From the NCBI GenBank assembly GCA_905221615.1, contig CAJNDT010000510.1, positions 61,001 through 125,000 of the forward strand: a stretch of DNA of 64,000 nucleotides, read 5' to 3'. The notes under the pieces were generated by a model. It searched no databases, was not told the origin of the DNA, and saw only the letters and a list, made by a program, of their open reading frames with translations. Positions 17,871-27,384 of the stretch are shown one piece after another. A program made the translations under genes and the position numbers. Source of the stretch: Symbiodinium sp. CCMP2592 (lineage: Eukaryota > Sar > Dinophyceae > Suessiales > Symbiodiniaceae). Each line of letters starts with the position of its first letter. Within the stretch, counting starts at the first letter, position 1.

Positions 17871-19844
17871 CGCTCTTGGCCCTGCGGAGGCAATTAAGCC
17901 GTCAGTGACGACTTCTTGGCTGGTCTGGCTAGCGGCCGCCGAGTGCTGCATAGCCCCACGGCCGCTACTGTTGGGAGTTATCCAAGGTTTTTGTGAGGAG
18001 TCCGCTTTTGGCCCTTCGGAGGACTGACTTCGTTTTTCTGGCTAGTAGCCGCCGACTGCTCCGTGGCTGCGGACAGTCTCCGCTGACGCCAGTGACCTTT
18101 CAGGCCCAGGCCCGCTGCGAAGCGATAGGGGTCCGCTTCGAAGCCCGTCCTTAGGGCTCAATGACAGGCTGTAAGGGTCCTTTGCCTGAGTCAGGTTGGT
18201 CCTCTGCTGTGCCCTGTGACCCTTCTAAGGGTCGGTTGGCTGTTTGCCTTGTAGGCCTAATTGGCGGGGCCTCGGTCAGCCGTCTTCCTGCCTGCCTAGC
18301 AGGCCAATGACCACTGACCACTGTTTGCAAGCTGCCCTGCAAGCACACGCCCCGTGTTTCACGCGCTAGTAGGCTGAGGTTTTGTTGGTAGGTGTGCACA
18401 GAGCTTCGTAGTTTTTGCGTGTCTGTCGCAGACTGGACCAACGCTTTCGTCTGCAGTTTGTCTTCACTCCCGCAAGATTTTAGGCAGTGCCTTGTTGCGC
18501 CTCTCGCGGGTTCACACACTCGCGAAGTGGTGGCAGTACCACCTTCTTCGCAGCACAAAAAGTGCGCTTGGCCAGTGGCCCCAAGGGCCAACTGCGAGAC
18601 CCTAAGGGTCAGCGAGGCGTCTGAGCCCACTGAGATGCTGTAAGGGTCTTCGGCCTTTGTCGGGTTGTTGGCCACTTGGGCCTAGTAGGCCCCATTTGCA
18701 GCCCTTGCGTGCTCACATGGCCCTGGGCCGGTCGGCGGGCTTTGTAAAACAGCAGCACGCCTTCTGACGCAGTACGTGCAGGAGTCAAGCGCTTGGCAGA
18801 CCCCAGCGCTCAGTGCTGCAGCTACCGCTGGAGTCCTCAGCGGGCCTCCGCGCTAGTGCAGCTGTTTCTGGGTCTCGAACCCGCACTGCGGGTAAGCTTG
18901 CTTTATGCGCATGTATTTTCATGTTTTTCATCTTGTCCTCTGGCAGGCGCGTGATACATCTGCGGCTTCAAGGAGGTCCTGCTGCGCCAGCGCGCCATGC
19001 CTCTTCGGCTTCCGCATCCGCGGGCAGCCGTTGCGGCTAAAGTTTTAGCCGGCGCAGCCAACGTTTTGGCCGCTGCTCCCTCTTGTTGGGGCCGTTGGTT
19101 CCGCAGTCGCGGAACGGCTATACCGCGTCAGTGACGCGAAGTTAGCGTTGGTTAGGATGAGTTGTTCCATTCCCCCCAGTGTGGGCTTCAAGGCTGCTCT
19201 CTTTTCCCGCCAACTACGTGGCAATGCGGGCACACAGCGACAGTGTCGCAGACAGGGCCTGTTGGGAGCAACCTTCCATCACGGTGGAATGTTTTAGTAA
19301 AGCATACTTTTGTTTTGAATGGAAAAAGCCAGTGGCTTTCGCATAGCTTCACACCGCAGCACCCCCGGTTATGGCACGGCTGTGCGAACCTTCGGGTACC
19401 GTCGAGCCACCTAAGGACGTCAGTGGACGCCGAATTCAAACGCGAGGCGCCTTGTTTTAGTAACATGTGCAGCAGACTAAGGAGGGAGAGCTGCAACAGC
19501 TGCCTCACCAGCAGAGACTGGTGAAAAAACAGATCAAGCGCAGTGCGTGAATATCTGCCTGCCAACGCAGTGCAGTTGGCTCTTTACTAAAGCGTGTAGT
19601 ACACGGACCGCTGCGGACAGCGTCCAGTCATCCCAGGCAGGACGTAGATGCAAACATCGCTGGTGCCTCACATGGGAAGTTCCCAGTTTGTACCCCAAGT
19701 GCGGCCTCAGAGCAGTGCTCGTTGGTGAAGGCGTCGCTTTCTCGTGAAGTCTGCAAAGCGCGCCAAAGATTGCAATCCAGTGGGTCGCTTATAAAGAGCA
19801 GAAACAGCAGCTCGTGTTCCACCCTATCTGCTCAGCCTCAGCTG
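17871..19844. other. E1 interior without supported gene
   Basis: Open frames here lack recognisable domains. It contains palindromes (18678-18692 gggcctagtaggccc; 19124-19138 cgcgtcagtgacgcg), a repeated segment ggtttttgtgaggagtccgct at about 17855 and 17985 with the following gaggac block, and several CCCTAAGGG/CTAAGGGTC words. Confidence 0.45.
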
Positions 19845-20031
19845 AAGCGTGCTGAGCTCTGGAAGGCTCCGGTGGAAACTGTTTTCTACCGCACCTGACT
19901 CACAGTGCGGGCAGATGGTTTCAAGCCTAAATTTGCTCGTAAATGGCGAACCTTTTGGTGCAAGGACCCGCTGCGAGTCCCTAAGGGCCCCTGCGAGCTG
20001 CTAAGGGCCCCCTGCCCGCTGCTTTTCTGTG
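19845..20031. repeat. E1 dispersed module, copy 3
   Basis: Diverged copy of 14180-14378 ('accgcacctgactcac', 'aaggacccgctgcgagtccc', two taagggcc blocks), directly upstream of the better RNase H relic. Confidence 0.5.
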
Positions 20032-20460
20032 GGCTCGCGTTAGTAATGACGAGCTTCTGTGTTGCTTTAAGACAGCGCCGCGCAGTGCGCGCACAAGGCC
20101 CCAGAGCCTGATGTTACTTGCACTGCTGGCCCCAACCGAGACTGGGGGAAGAACATTGCACATCAAACGCAGTGCGCTGCTCTGCCGCGCAACGCGCAAC
20201 GAAGGGGAGTTGTGGGCAAAGCACATAGCAGGCAGTGACCTGTTCGTGTGGATTGACAATGAAGCGCGTACATCCCTACACAAAGCCTTCACAAGGAAGG
20301 CGGAAGGCGCCGCGATAGTATCGCAGGCAGTCGACATGGAGGAGTCCCTGCAGTGCAGGACTGCTTTCTTCCGCGTGCCCACCGTCAGCAACATTACTGA
20401 TGGCCCCAGCAGAGACTGGTGGGAAGAGACTCAGAAACTTGGCGCAGAGCGCTAATTCCT
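20032..20460 (+). pseudogene. RNase H C-terminal fragment of E1 pol (relic 2)
   Basis: A frame open to TAA at 20453-20455 contains GELWAKHIAGSDLFVWIDNE (WIDNE at about 20249-20263), then AFTRKAEGAAIVSQAVDMEE, FFRVPTVSNITDGPSRDWWE and a short tail. WIDNEpAR...RVPs.sN.aDgPSR is the end of a DIRS/Ngaro-type RNase H; E3 shows the same WIDNE and RVPS signature. It lies just before repeat B1, where the 3' end of an E1 pol would be expected. The upstream RT is not recognisable, so this is a remnant. Confidence 0.65.
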
Positions 20461-20544
20461 TCCTCCCGACGCAGTGCTGTTGGCCTTGTCACTCGGCGCG
20501 GACTAGATGGGGGGTGGGTAAGGCTTCGAGTGCCTTCAAGGGGG

Positions 20545-20757
20545 GTGGACGAGTCGTTCGCCTTACCTTCGACCAGTGGTCGATCCTTCCAAGAAGATGC
20601 CAGCGGCATCGGTGTGTACAGTGCCCGAAGACCGGGCCCGAACTCACCCCCCATATCAGCTAGGAGCAAAAAGGAGAGCTTTTGCTTTAAGGGTTTACTG
20701 CAGCGCAGTTGAGGGTCCCCCGAAACGTGCGCTTACGAAAGTTTCGTTGGGAAATAA
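20545..20757 (+). repeat. E1 split direct repeat B1
   Basis: 213 bp from gtggacgagtcg to gggaaataa; one substitution against 21165-21377; directly joined to A2. Confidence 0.87.
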
Positions 20758-20793
20758 GCTTCCATCATGCGTGCGTGAATGGTTTTATTTCCC
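20749..20793. other. E1 circle-junction inverted repeat
   Basis: GGGAAATAA at 20749-20757 (end of B) is inverted as TTATTTCCC at 20785-20793 (inside A2), bracketing the B1/A2 border; a further GAA/TTC match lies outside. This parallels the inverted repeat around the E2 junction. Confidence 0.5.
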
Positions 20794-20922
20794 GCCGAAA
20801 GTGTAGACAAAGTTTGTCGAAAAAGGAAAACAGTGTTTTCACTTGCGTGTTGTGAACACTAGACTAACTTTGCCGTGCAGCTTTCGGCTTGAAGATAGGA
20901 TCAGTGATCCTAGTTTTTTGTC
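20758..20922 (+). repeat. E1 split direct repeat A2
   Basis: Copy of 2-167. It is followed by cccaccctccacaccctg (20922-20939), the C-rich box shared with E2. Confidence 0.87.
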
Positions 20923-21164
20923 CCACCCTCCACACCCTGTATAGTATGCGGGGTCGGGGACCACGCAGAGCAGCAGCAGAGCTGATTCGCTTTTTCATCT
21001 CTAGCAGAGATTCCGTTGAGGCACAGCGTGCCAAAATGTACATAGGCCGTAGGCCGTGGAAAGGCTTTCCTCAGCGTAGTTACTGGTAGTCTGCAGGGAC
21101 CTTTCAGGTCCATTAGAAGTTTCACCAAAAGCTCCAGTAGTACGGGAGTGTCCCTTGTAGGGGT

Positions 21165-21377
21165 GTGGACGAGTCGTTCGCCTTACCTTCGACCAGTGGT
21201 CGATCCTTCCAAGAAGATGCCAGCGGCATCGGTGTGTACAGTGCCCGAAGACCGGGCCCGAACTCACCCCCCATATCAGCTAGGAGCAAAAAAGAGAGCT
21301 TTTGCTTTAAGGGTTTACTGCAGCGCAGTTGAGGGTCCCCCGAAACGTGCGCTTACGAAAGTTTCGTTGGGAAATAA
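21165..21377 (+). repeat. E1 split direct repeat B2 (right end)
   Basis: Copy of B1 ending gggaaataa. The 242-bp A2-B2 spacer (20923-21164) carries no recognised gene. Sequence after 21377 is protein-like in one frame from the first base, consistent with a true insertion border. Confidence 0.85.
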
Positions 21378-23472
21378 CCCCTCTTTGATACCACCGATCC
21401 CTATGCTGTGACGTTAGATGTGGACGAGCCTCTCTCTGTACGGATTGCGGGATTGGCAGGGGCGGGGGGTGCGTCCCCCTGCTCGGTTGTACACAGCCTT
21501 TGCCGACTCGCACGCCCGCAGCATCAAGGGGCGCATGAGGGTGCCGCCTGACTCCACGGAGCAAACTGTCGATTCACATGACACGATGTGGGCGGTTGCC
21601 TCACTCCCGGGCAGCTACTATTTAGCTCATATTGCCACCGACCACACTACGCAGGAGTTCATGAGCTACCTCCGGTATAGGTTGCGGGCGCTAGTGGGAC
21701 ACACCTATGACTATGACTTGGCATCTTTCCGGTTTAGTGATGCTGGCACTCTCTCATGTGGATTGGCGGCCGCTGGATATGACAGGCGGGGACAGGCCAT
21801 CCTTCAACGCGCCGTCAGTGCTGGCGCGGGTGTCCAGGAAGACCCCCGGTTTGCGGACGAGCTCTATAGCGTGGGTTGTCCCCGCGTTTTCCAGATGACG
21901 GACTGGCAGGAGGACGTGGATGCATTGCTCCAAGCACTGGATGCACACCCCACTCGCCACCGTCCCGCTCTGACGGGACTCACTAGTAACGTTGCGGCCA
22001 CAGATGACCCCTCTACGCATACGGTTCAAAGGGCCACCCTGCAAGAGTGGCGACAAAAGGCAGGTGCCCCTCCACGGCCTGGAACAACGGCCCAGGCGCA
22101 TGTCGAGCACTTGCGCCACATCCTGCCTTCACAGGTTGACTGCGATACGCTCCTGTCACTCCCGATGTCCTTGACCGCGGGGTCGCTTCGTGTCAACGTT
22201 GATCAGTTCGGTTTTGCCATCTGCAGTCAGTTTTGCGGATAGAGCCATGCGGCTGAGATGCTGCTCTGAGGAGGAGGCCTGGCGACTCTGCGTCAATCCA
22301 CTGATTGCCATCAGTGCAGCCTTAGCTGAGTTGTGCGAGCCTCTTCAGCACTTGGCGGATGATAAGGCATATGACTTGTGTTGGCGCGAGCTCGCTCGGC
22401 CTCAGGTGTGGTGGTGGCTACTGGTCGATGAAATTGTCGCTCAATGGCAACATGCGGATCAGGCTACGCTGGACACCACCATGGCCCGGGATGGCAGCTT
22501 CATCGTCATGGCTCTGGGCGGCCCTGGCAGACGCGTCTCCCCGCTGCAATATTGCAGCGCCCTGCTACCCATCCAGGTGCTGCTGTTTGTGGTCCGCCGT
22601 CTCGTCGATCAGCCGCAATCCTACCCGCATTTAGAGGTAGTTGAGGTCTTCCGTGACAATGATCAGCAGGCCGCTGATGAAGGCCGTCATGGTCAGATCG
22701 GGGTACGCCTCGCAGCCACCTTTGCGGCGGGCGACATCTGTCCGCTGCAATGGCAGGTTGGGGCCCGGATACGACATAGATGGGAGAGAGGAATTGTTGC
22801 ACTTCACCATCCCTACGTGAATCCGGACATTTTCACTCATCCATCGATATATCAAGGTCGTTTCCGCATATACCTCCCGCTGTCGGAGGAGGCCTGGGTC
22901 TACGACCAGCGGCTGAGCTTAGTCTGCAGCCTGCAGGCCTGCTGTCAAGTGCCTTGGCCAGAGTCCGACAGTGGACCCAGCAGGATGGCTACGACTTGCA
23001 TGCAGCTCTGGCGGTTTGGCTGCCTGGACCCAAAGGATCACCATGTACTACCCAGAACGATTCTTCTCAATGGGAGGTCATACGATGACTGGCCGGCGTG
23101 CGGAGATCATTAGGCGAGACTTCGCTGATGTTCCCATGGGCCTCCGCATGGACTATCCACACCCTGGGCCAGGATCTCCGTATTGAGGACTGGGTCGCAG
23201 CTGCTAGGCAGTTCAAGGCCCAGGGGGGACTAGCGGGTGGTCTTGGTTACCAGTTTTTGGGCTTCCGGCTGGTACCCAACTACCATAAGGCCTCACCAAT
23301 TTACTATTACACACGACAGCAATTGACCCGGCGCCAAGAGGCGGGCGAGTGGACATTCTTATATACCCTTAATGATGCACATATGGATGATCCTGACCAC
23401 TTTCGCAGAGTTCTCTGGGAGATTGCCGTGCGGTATTGGGAACGGCGCGCTCCGGACGTCCGCCTGTCATAA
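21378..23472 (+). pseudogene. Frameshifted relic of a large gene of unknown function, cut by E1
   Basis: Protein-like sequence runs from the E1 border (frame with DTTDPYAVTLDVDEPLSVR) and continues in successive frames: 21418-22242, 22190-23113, a piece around 22971-23186, then 23098-23472 ending at TAA. Segments such as FMSYLRYRLRALVGHTYDYD, GTLSCGLAAAGYDRRGQ, WVYDQRLSLVCSL and GEWTFLYTLNDAHMDDPDHF have normal amino-acid composition, so this was a real gene of at least 650 codons. I recognise no family. Length, the absence of introns and several lone frameshifts would fit an endogenised viral structural gene such as a totivirus-like capsid, but no motif proves it. Its 5' part should lie left of E1, outside the window. 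Confidence 0.5.
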
Positions 23473-23901
23473 CAGGTGCGAGACGTCAGGAGCGACTGGC
23501 AACGAACCTGCCGTTCGGTCGGTGTTGGACCCCTTGGTTGGCACGTTTCCGCTTGCGGATAACTCTTTCCACCTAAACTACAAGGTTGTTTTATTTGGGG
23601 GTAATCTTTAACCCTCAAAATGGCGACAACCGAGAACCGACTAATTGCATCGTTTCAAACTTTTAATTTTGTGTGAAAGCATGATTTTCTCACACAAAGT
23701 TTTTCCCTCTTTACAACGGCTTCATGCAGTGTTTTTCACGCATGCCGAAGTTCTGAATCTTTCAATGCACCGGCGGTTTTTACAGATCAAGTGGCATTTT
23801 GTCACTGGGGAAAATTTTTGTGTAGCGGGGGGAGCCGGTGTGCAGTCTGAGTACCCTCGGGGAAAGGTCTGTGTGCTGGCAGGCCGTCCTAGGCCCGCTG
23901 C
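23473..23901. other. Spacer, possible left end of E3
   Basis: AT-richer than its surroundings and non-coding. It contains an inverted repeat tttgtgtga (about 23670) / tcacacaaa (about 23691) and GGTTGT / ACAACC near 23583 and 23624. E3 repeat A1 may lie here, but the matching A2/B repeats are missing because the 3' end of E3 was replaced by LINE sequence, so the border cannot be fixed. Confidence 0.4.
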
Positions 23902-24180
23902 ATGCGCCAACAGGAGCTTTGGAACGTTGATCTTGATTCCTCTGGTCGTTCCGGCAGTCACTCTCCATCTACGGTGAGCCTTGTTAGCCGGCACGTGCAT
24001 CAGCTGGATCTGCAGCTGCGAACACTCACTGCTCACGTAACAGCCTGTGAGCGCCGTATTCGTGAGGTGGAATCACAACTTGCCGAGCTCCAACAACTGC
24101 GTGAGCCGCAGAGTGCCTCCTTTTGGGATTCCTTCAGGGCTTGCTTTTCTCGCTGTTCTTCAAGCCAGCATCATGAGTGA
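23902..24180 (+). CDS. E3 ORF1: small coiled-coil protein
   Basis: A 92-codon ORF from ATG 23902 (MRQQELWNVDLDSSGRSG). Residues of about 25-70 form a strong coiled coil (TACERRIREVESQLAELQQL). The C-terminus is Ser/Cys/His-rich. It overlaps the next ORF by ATGAGTGA (24173-24180), an arrangement compatible with coupled termination-reinitiation. Counterpart in position and type of the E2 ORF at 2370-2600. Function unknown. Confidence 0.55.
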   Translation: MRQQELWNVDLDSSGRSGSHSPSTVSLVSRHVHQLDLQLRTLTAHVTACERRIREVESQLAELQQLREPQSASFWDSFRACFSRCSSSQHHE

Positions 24181-24769
24181 AGCCCCGTCTCTTGACGGTG
24201 CGCCAGGGTTTGCGCCTGGTGATGCCTTGCATCAGCATCTGTCCCGTCAGGCGCTCTGGAGGCATGCTTCTTTCAATCCATGCCAGGCTGCACAGCGTAC
24301 CAGTGCCATTGTGGCACACTTAGCTGAGCGCCGCTACGCGGCCAACATGTTGGCTTCGGTTCAGGAACCCGAGGCCGAAAAGCAGAACAGGATCTTGTGG
24401 CGTCGTGTAGACGCCCTTGAGGACACTTCTGATTGCGACTCGCTGGCCGCTTCCGAAGGTGGCGATTACTTTGCCGAGGCCCGTCCGCATGCACTTGTTT
24501 TCGCTGCGCTTTCTCCTCAGCAAAAGAGAGAACTCTGTGGATGCAGCGTGACAGCCAGCACTCGTGCATTTCGGCCGGTTTCCCACAGGAAGTGCCCTGC
24601 CAGTGTCAGTGTTGATTCCGAAACCATAGCTCTTTCTGGTCGCTTGGATCATGTCGAGTCTTTCACTGGTGCCATTATCGACGAAAACTTTTCGAGGAGC
24701 TTGGACAGGCGTGTTGCTCGTCTCGAAGCTGCTGTGCTCGCTTTTCGTGGCGCTGGCCCTAATCCCTAA
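24173..24769 (+). CDS. E3 ORF2: 198-residue protein of unknown function
   Basis: Starts at ATG 24173 (MSEAPSLDGAPG), inside the stop of ORF1. It is mostly helical (AIVAHLAERRYAANMLASV), with a coiled-coil-like end (LDRRVARLEAAVLAF) and a middle Cys pair (ELCGCSV). No catalytic motif recognised. Its place between the coiled-coil ORF and the recombinase suggests a structural or accessory role (inference). Confidence 0.5.
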   Translation: MSEAPSLDGAPGFAPGDALHQHLSRQALWRHASFNPCQAAQRTSAIVAHLAERRYAANMLASVQEPEAEKQNRILWRRVDALEDTSDCDSLAASEGGDYFAEARPHALVFAALSPQQKRELCGCSVTASTRAFRPVSHRKCPASVSVDSETIALSGRLDHVESFTGAIIDENFSRSLDRRVARLEAAVLAFRGAGPNP

Positions 24770-24947
24770 CCTGCCTGGCCGATGCCCTTGTTTTCCGGCG
24801 GACCCTCAACCGAAGCCTGCGCTGAGCTGCACATGTAACAACTGCCATCTTTCTTAGAGGACAGCGCGATTTTGAGCTCGTGGGGCCATCCAGCTTGAAA
24901 ACTCGCGGCTTGCCAAGCTAATCAAACTGACATGTTGCCTGTCGAGC

Positions 24948-27206
24948 ATGGGCTGCACTTTCTTGCCAAGGAAGGCTGTGCCTGCTGCCTGCGAGTTTTT
25001 GGTTCAAGCCGTTGACTCAGGTTCTGCTTTTGCCATGGCTTCTCCTGCAGCTGATTCCTGTGAACTAGGGGGTTCTCCGGCACACGAATCCTTGCAGGCT
25101 AACCCTGATGAAGGCGTTCGCCCCGTCGAGGCCGATCAAGCTTCGCCTGACAAGTCTCAGGGAGAGGTCGAGCCGGGCGATCTCGAGTTTCAACAACATC
25201 TTGAGGACTTGCTGTCGCAGGCTGGCAGTGTCGCTAGAGACCCGCTTGATCCACCTGCTGCTGACGAAGACACCTTCCTTGGTGTGAGTGGCTGGAGTGA
25301 TCTTGGATCGGCGGCCGAGGAGGCGTGGTACGGCGATGTGCGCCGGCTGGGAAGTGATGAAGCTGAGGCTTCTGTATGGTCGGTTGTCGAGCGTGGGTCC
25401 GAAGCTCCGAAACTCCTGGCGTCGCCAATGGACGACAGGGATGTGCAAAGGGTCGCGGCGGAGCTTGAGAGGAAGCAGGCTGCCGAGACAGTGCCAAAAC
25501 AAGCCTGGGAGCTCCCAGGCAGATTGAGCTACGCTTGGGAAGTTAAGAGACCTTGGAGGCTGATTGGCATCCCCGAGGTTGCTGCCTCGCTGGACCCCGA
25601 GCCGGCATTGGAGACGGAGCTCAAGCTGAAGCTGAACCCAATGGTTCGAAAATACTTGGAACGGATGCCTGTGCAGAGGTCCGAAGAAGAGGCTAGATCG
25701 CATGCGCTAAAGAACTTGAAATTTATGATCCTCTTCGATGTCGAGGCCACTCAGCTGGGGATGAGCCTCGCAGGCTTGGTTGGTCGTGCAGCTGAGGAGG
25801 ACGAGATCAAAAGTTCTTTCGTAGCGGCTTTCCGCTTGAAGGCCACCAGCACCCTCAGCAAGAGAACTTCGGCACTCATGAAGTTTTTCAGGTGGGCACT
25901 GAACGGTTTCTTGCACTCGCCGCTCTCTTTCAATGAACAGCACCTTTTCGACTACATGAAGGTCTTCCAAAACGGCCAGGGGGGCCCCACTTCGGCCTCC
26001 CATTTCCTGGAAGCTCTTCGCTTTTTGCATGGGGTGGCTGTTTTGAGGCACGTCGCCCTCGACGATTGCATCAGTGCAAGGGTCAAGGGCTTGGCGGCAG
26101 ACCTGTACTTGACAAAGGCCCCACTGAATCAACGGGACGAGCTCACTCTTAAGATGGTCGTGGCACTTGAGACGGCTATCGACCTGGAGGGCGACCGCGA
26201 CGCTTGTATCATGGGGCAACACTTATTCTGCCTTCACTCGGGGGCGCGGTGGACGGATTCGCAAAGGCTGAAGTCCATCGCCGTGCAAACCTCCCATGGC
26301 GAGACCTTTGTGATTGCGGAAGGGCTCACCTCGAAGACTTCGAAAACTCAGGAGGCCAAAACCCGGCTGCTGCCCTATGCTGCGATTGGGTCGGGTGTGA
26401 AGCTGCCGTGGGCAAACCGTTGGCTTGAGGCGCGCCAAAACCAAGGATTGAAGCTCGAGGCCTTCACCCTGCCGGGTTGGTCGGAAACTTCCGGAAAATG
26501 GACCTCCCTGCCGATGTTGGCGGGAGAGGCTACCTCGTGGTTGCAGGATTTCCTTTTGAGGGCTGGGTTCGAAGAGGAAGAAGTGCTGAAGCGCGGCTCT
26601 CACTCGCTGAAGGCGACTCTTACTACTTGGACATCCCGGTGCCCAACGGTCTCTTTCTCCTCTAGCGACCAGAGGTTGGTGGGACATCACGTCAAGCCCA
26701 AAGACAAGTCTCCCTTGATCTACTCTAGGCAGGCGTACACCGCCCTGTACGGCAAGATCCTCGCGATGTTCATTGACATTCGTGAGGGTCGCTATGATCC
26801 GGATTTGCCGGAAGTTGATAGAGTCCTTGCTGCAGCCGCTGAAAACTCGCATAAAAGGCCAACTGAGCCTAAGGCAAACACGATCCCTCCCGCAATCGGG
26901 CCCCTCGAAGAGGCTAGCGGGGAGGAGGGTGGCTCGACTTCCGAAGGGAGCGAGGAAGCACTCTCGGGGGAAGACCGAGCCGACGTGGCGAGAGCACCAT
27001 TTCAGCAGCCGGTGGACTTGGAACTTGTTTATGTGCACCGAGTGTCAGGCGTTGTGCACTGCCTGAAGGACCCTCGAAGCACGGATTTCTTTTGTGGTCG
27101 TTTCTTGACCGCAGCGTACATGAAATTCGGAAGGGCCGGCGCGGCAGCAGCAGATCCAGATTGCTGCATTCAGTGCCGGAGGGCGCGCGACCGGGAGCCG
27201 GTTTGA
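24948..27206 (+). CDS. E3 tyrosine recombinase (DIRS-type YR)
   Basis: A 752-codon ORF from ATG 24948. The first 220 or so residues are acidic and disordered. A SAM-like N-terminal binding domain lies at about 240-400 (TLSKRTSALMKFFRWAL, HFLEALRFLHGVAVL). Catalytic domain: Arg434 in CLHSGARWTDSQRL; His552 and Lys555 in SHSLKATLTTW (Lys at the position usually Arg); GHH at 579-581; Tyr592 in LIYSRQAYTALYGK. A serine/glutamate linker follows, then a Cys-containing tail (DLELVYVHRVSGVVHCL ... CCIQCRRAR) that also appears, out of frame, in E2. Expected role: integration of circular element DNA. The ORF is intact; the start is the first ATG giving a continuous protein. Confidence 0.85.
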   Translation: MGCTFLPRKAVPAACEFLVQAVDSGSAFAMASPAADSCELGGSPAHESLQANPDEGVRPVEADQASPDKSQGEVEPGDLEFQQHLEDLLSQAGSVARDPLDPPAADEDTFLGVSGWSDLGSAAEEAWYGDVRRLGSDEAEASVWSVVERGSEAPKLLASPMDDRDVQRVAAELERKQAAETVPKQAWELPGRLSYAWEVKRPWRLIGIPEVAASLDPEPALETELKLKLNPMVRKYLERMPVQRSEEEARSHALKNLKFMILFDVEATQLGMSLAGLVGRAAEEDEIKSSFVAAFRLKATSTLSKRTSALMKFFRWALNGFLHSPLSFNEQHLFDYMKVFQNGQGGPTSASHFLEALRFLHGVAVLRHVALDDCISARVKGLAADLYLTKAPLNQRDELTLKMVVALETAIDLEGDRDACIMGQHLFCLHSGARWTDSQRLKSIAVQTSHGETFVIAEGLTSKTSKTQEAKTRLLPYAAIGSGVKLPWANRWLEARQNQGLKLEAFTLPGWSETSGKWTSLPMLAGEATSWLQDFLLRAGFEEEEVLKRGSHSLKATLTTWTSRCPTVSFSSSDQRLVGHHVKPKDKSPLIYSRQAYTALYGKILAMFIDIREGRYDPDLPEVDRVLAAAAENSHKRPTEPKANTIPPAIGPLEEASGEEGGSTSEGSEEALSGEDRADVARAPFQQPVDLELVYVHRVSGVVHCLKDPRSTDFFCGRFLTAAYMKFGRAGAAAADPDCCIQCRRARDREPV

Positions 27207-27384
27207 GGCGAGCTTTCGACTACCAGGGGAGATCTGGGCCTCGGCCCATCCTCGGCACCTTTGCCTGCATGCAGCATAGGCAGAACATGGTGTGTCGTCC
27301 TACGGAGTTGGCAGCCTGCAGATTTCGACTGTTTGTTTGTGTGAGGCGCTTGACTCAAGTCACTTAGCGCTAGAGGGTGCGAGC

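Larger units (their letters stand above)
1..21377 (+). mobile_element. E1: outer DIRS-order retrotransposon with split direct repeats, internally decayed
   Basis: Direct repeat A occurs at 2-167 and 20758-20922. Direct repeat B occurs at 20545-20757 and 21165-21377. The order A1...B1-A2...B2, with B1 touching A2, is the split-direct-repeat layout known from PAT-like and Ngaro-like tyrosine-recombinase retrotransposons, in which B1-A2 equals the junction of a circular form. A1/A2 differ by about two changes in 165 bp and B1/B2 by one in 213 bp. No intact recombinase or RT of its own remains; RNase H fragments survive at about 15.7 and 20.2 kb. A second element (E2, 2146-13051) sits inside it. 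The left flank lies outside the window, so the start at about base 2 is set by comparison with A2. Confidence 0.8.

Noticed and set aside
18151-18675. A 174-codon minus-strand frame in the E1 interior
   Set aside because: No recognisable domain and located in palindromic repeat sequence.
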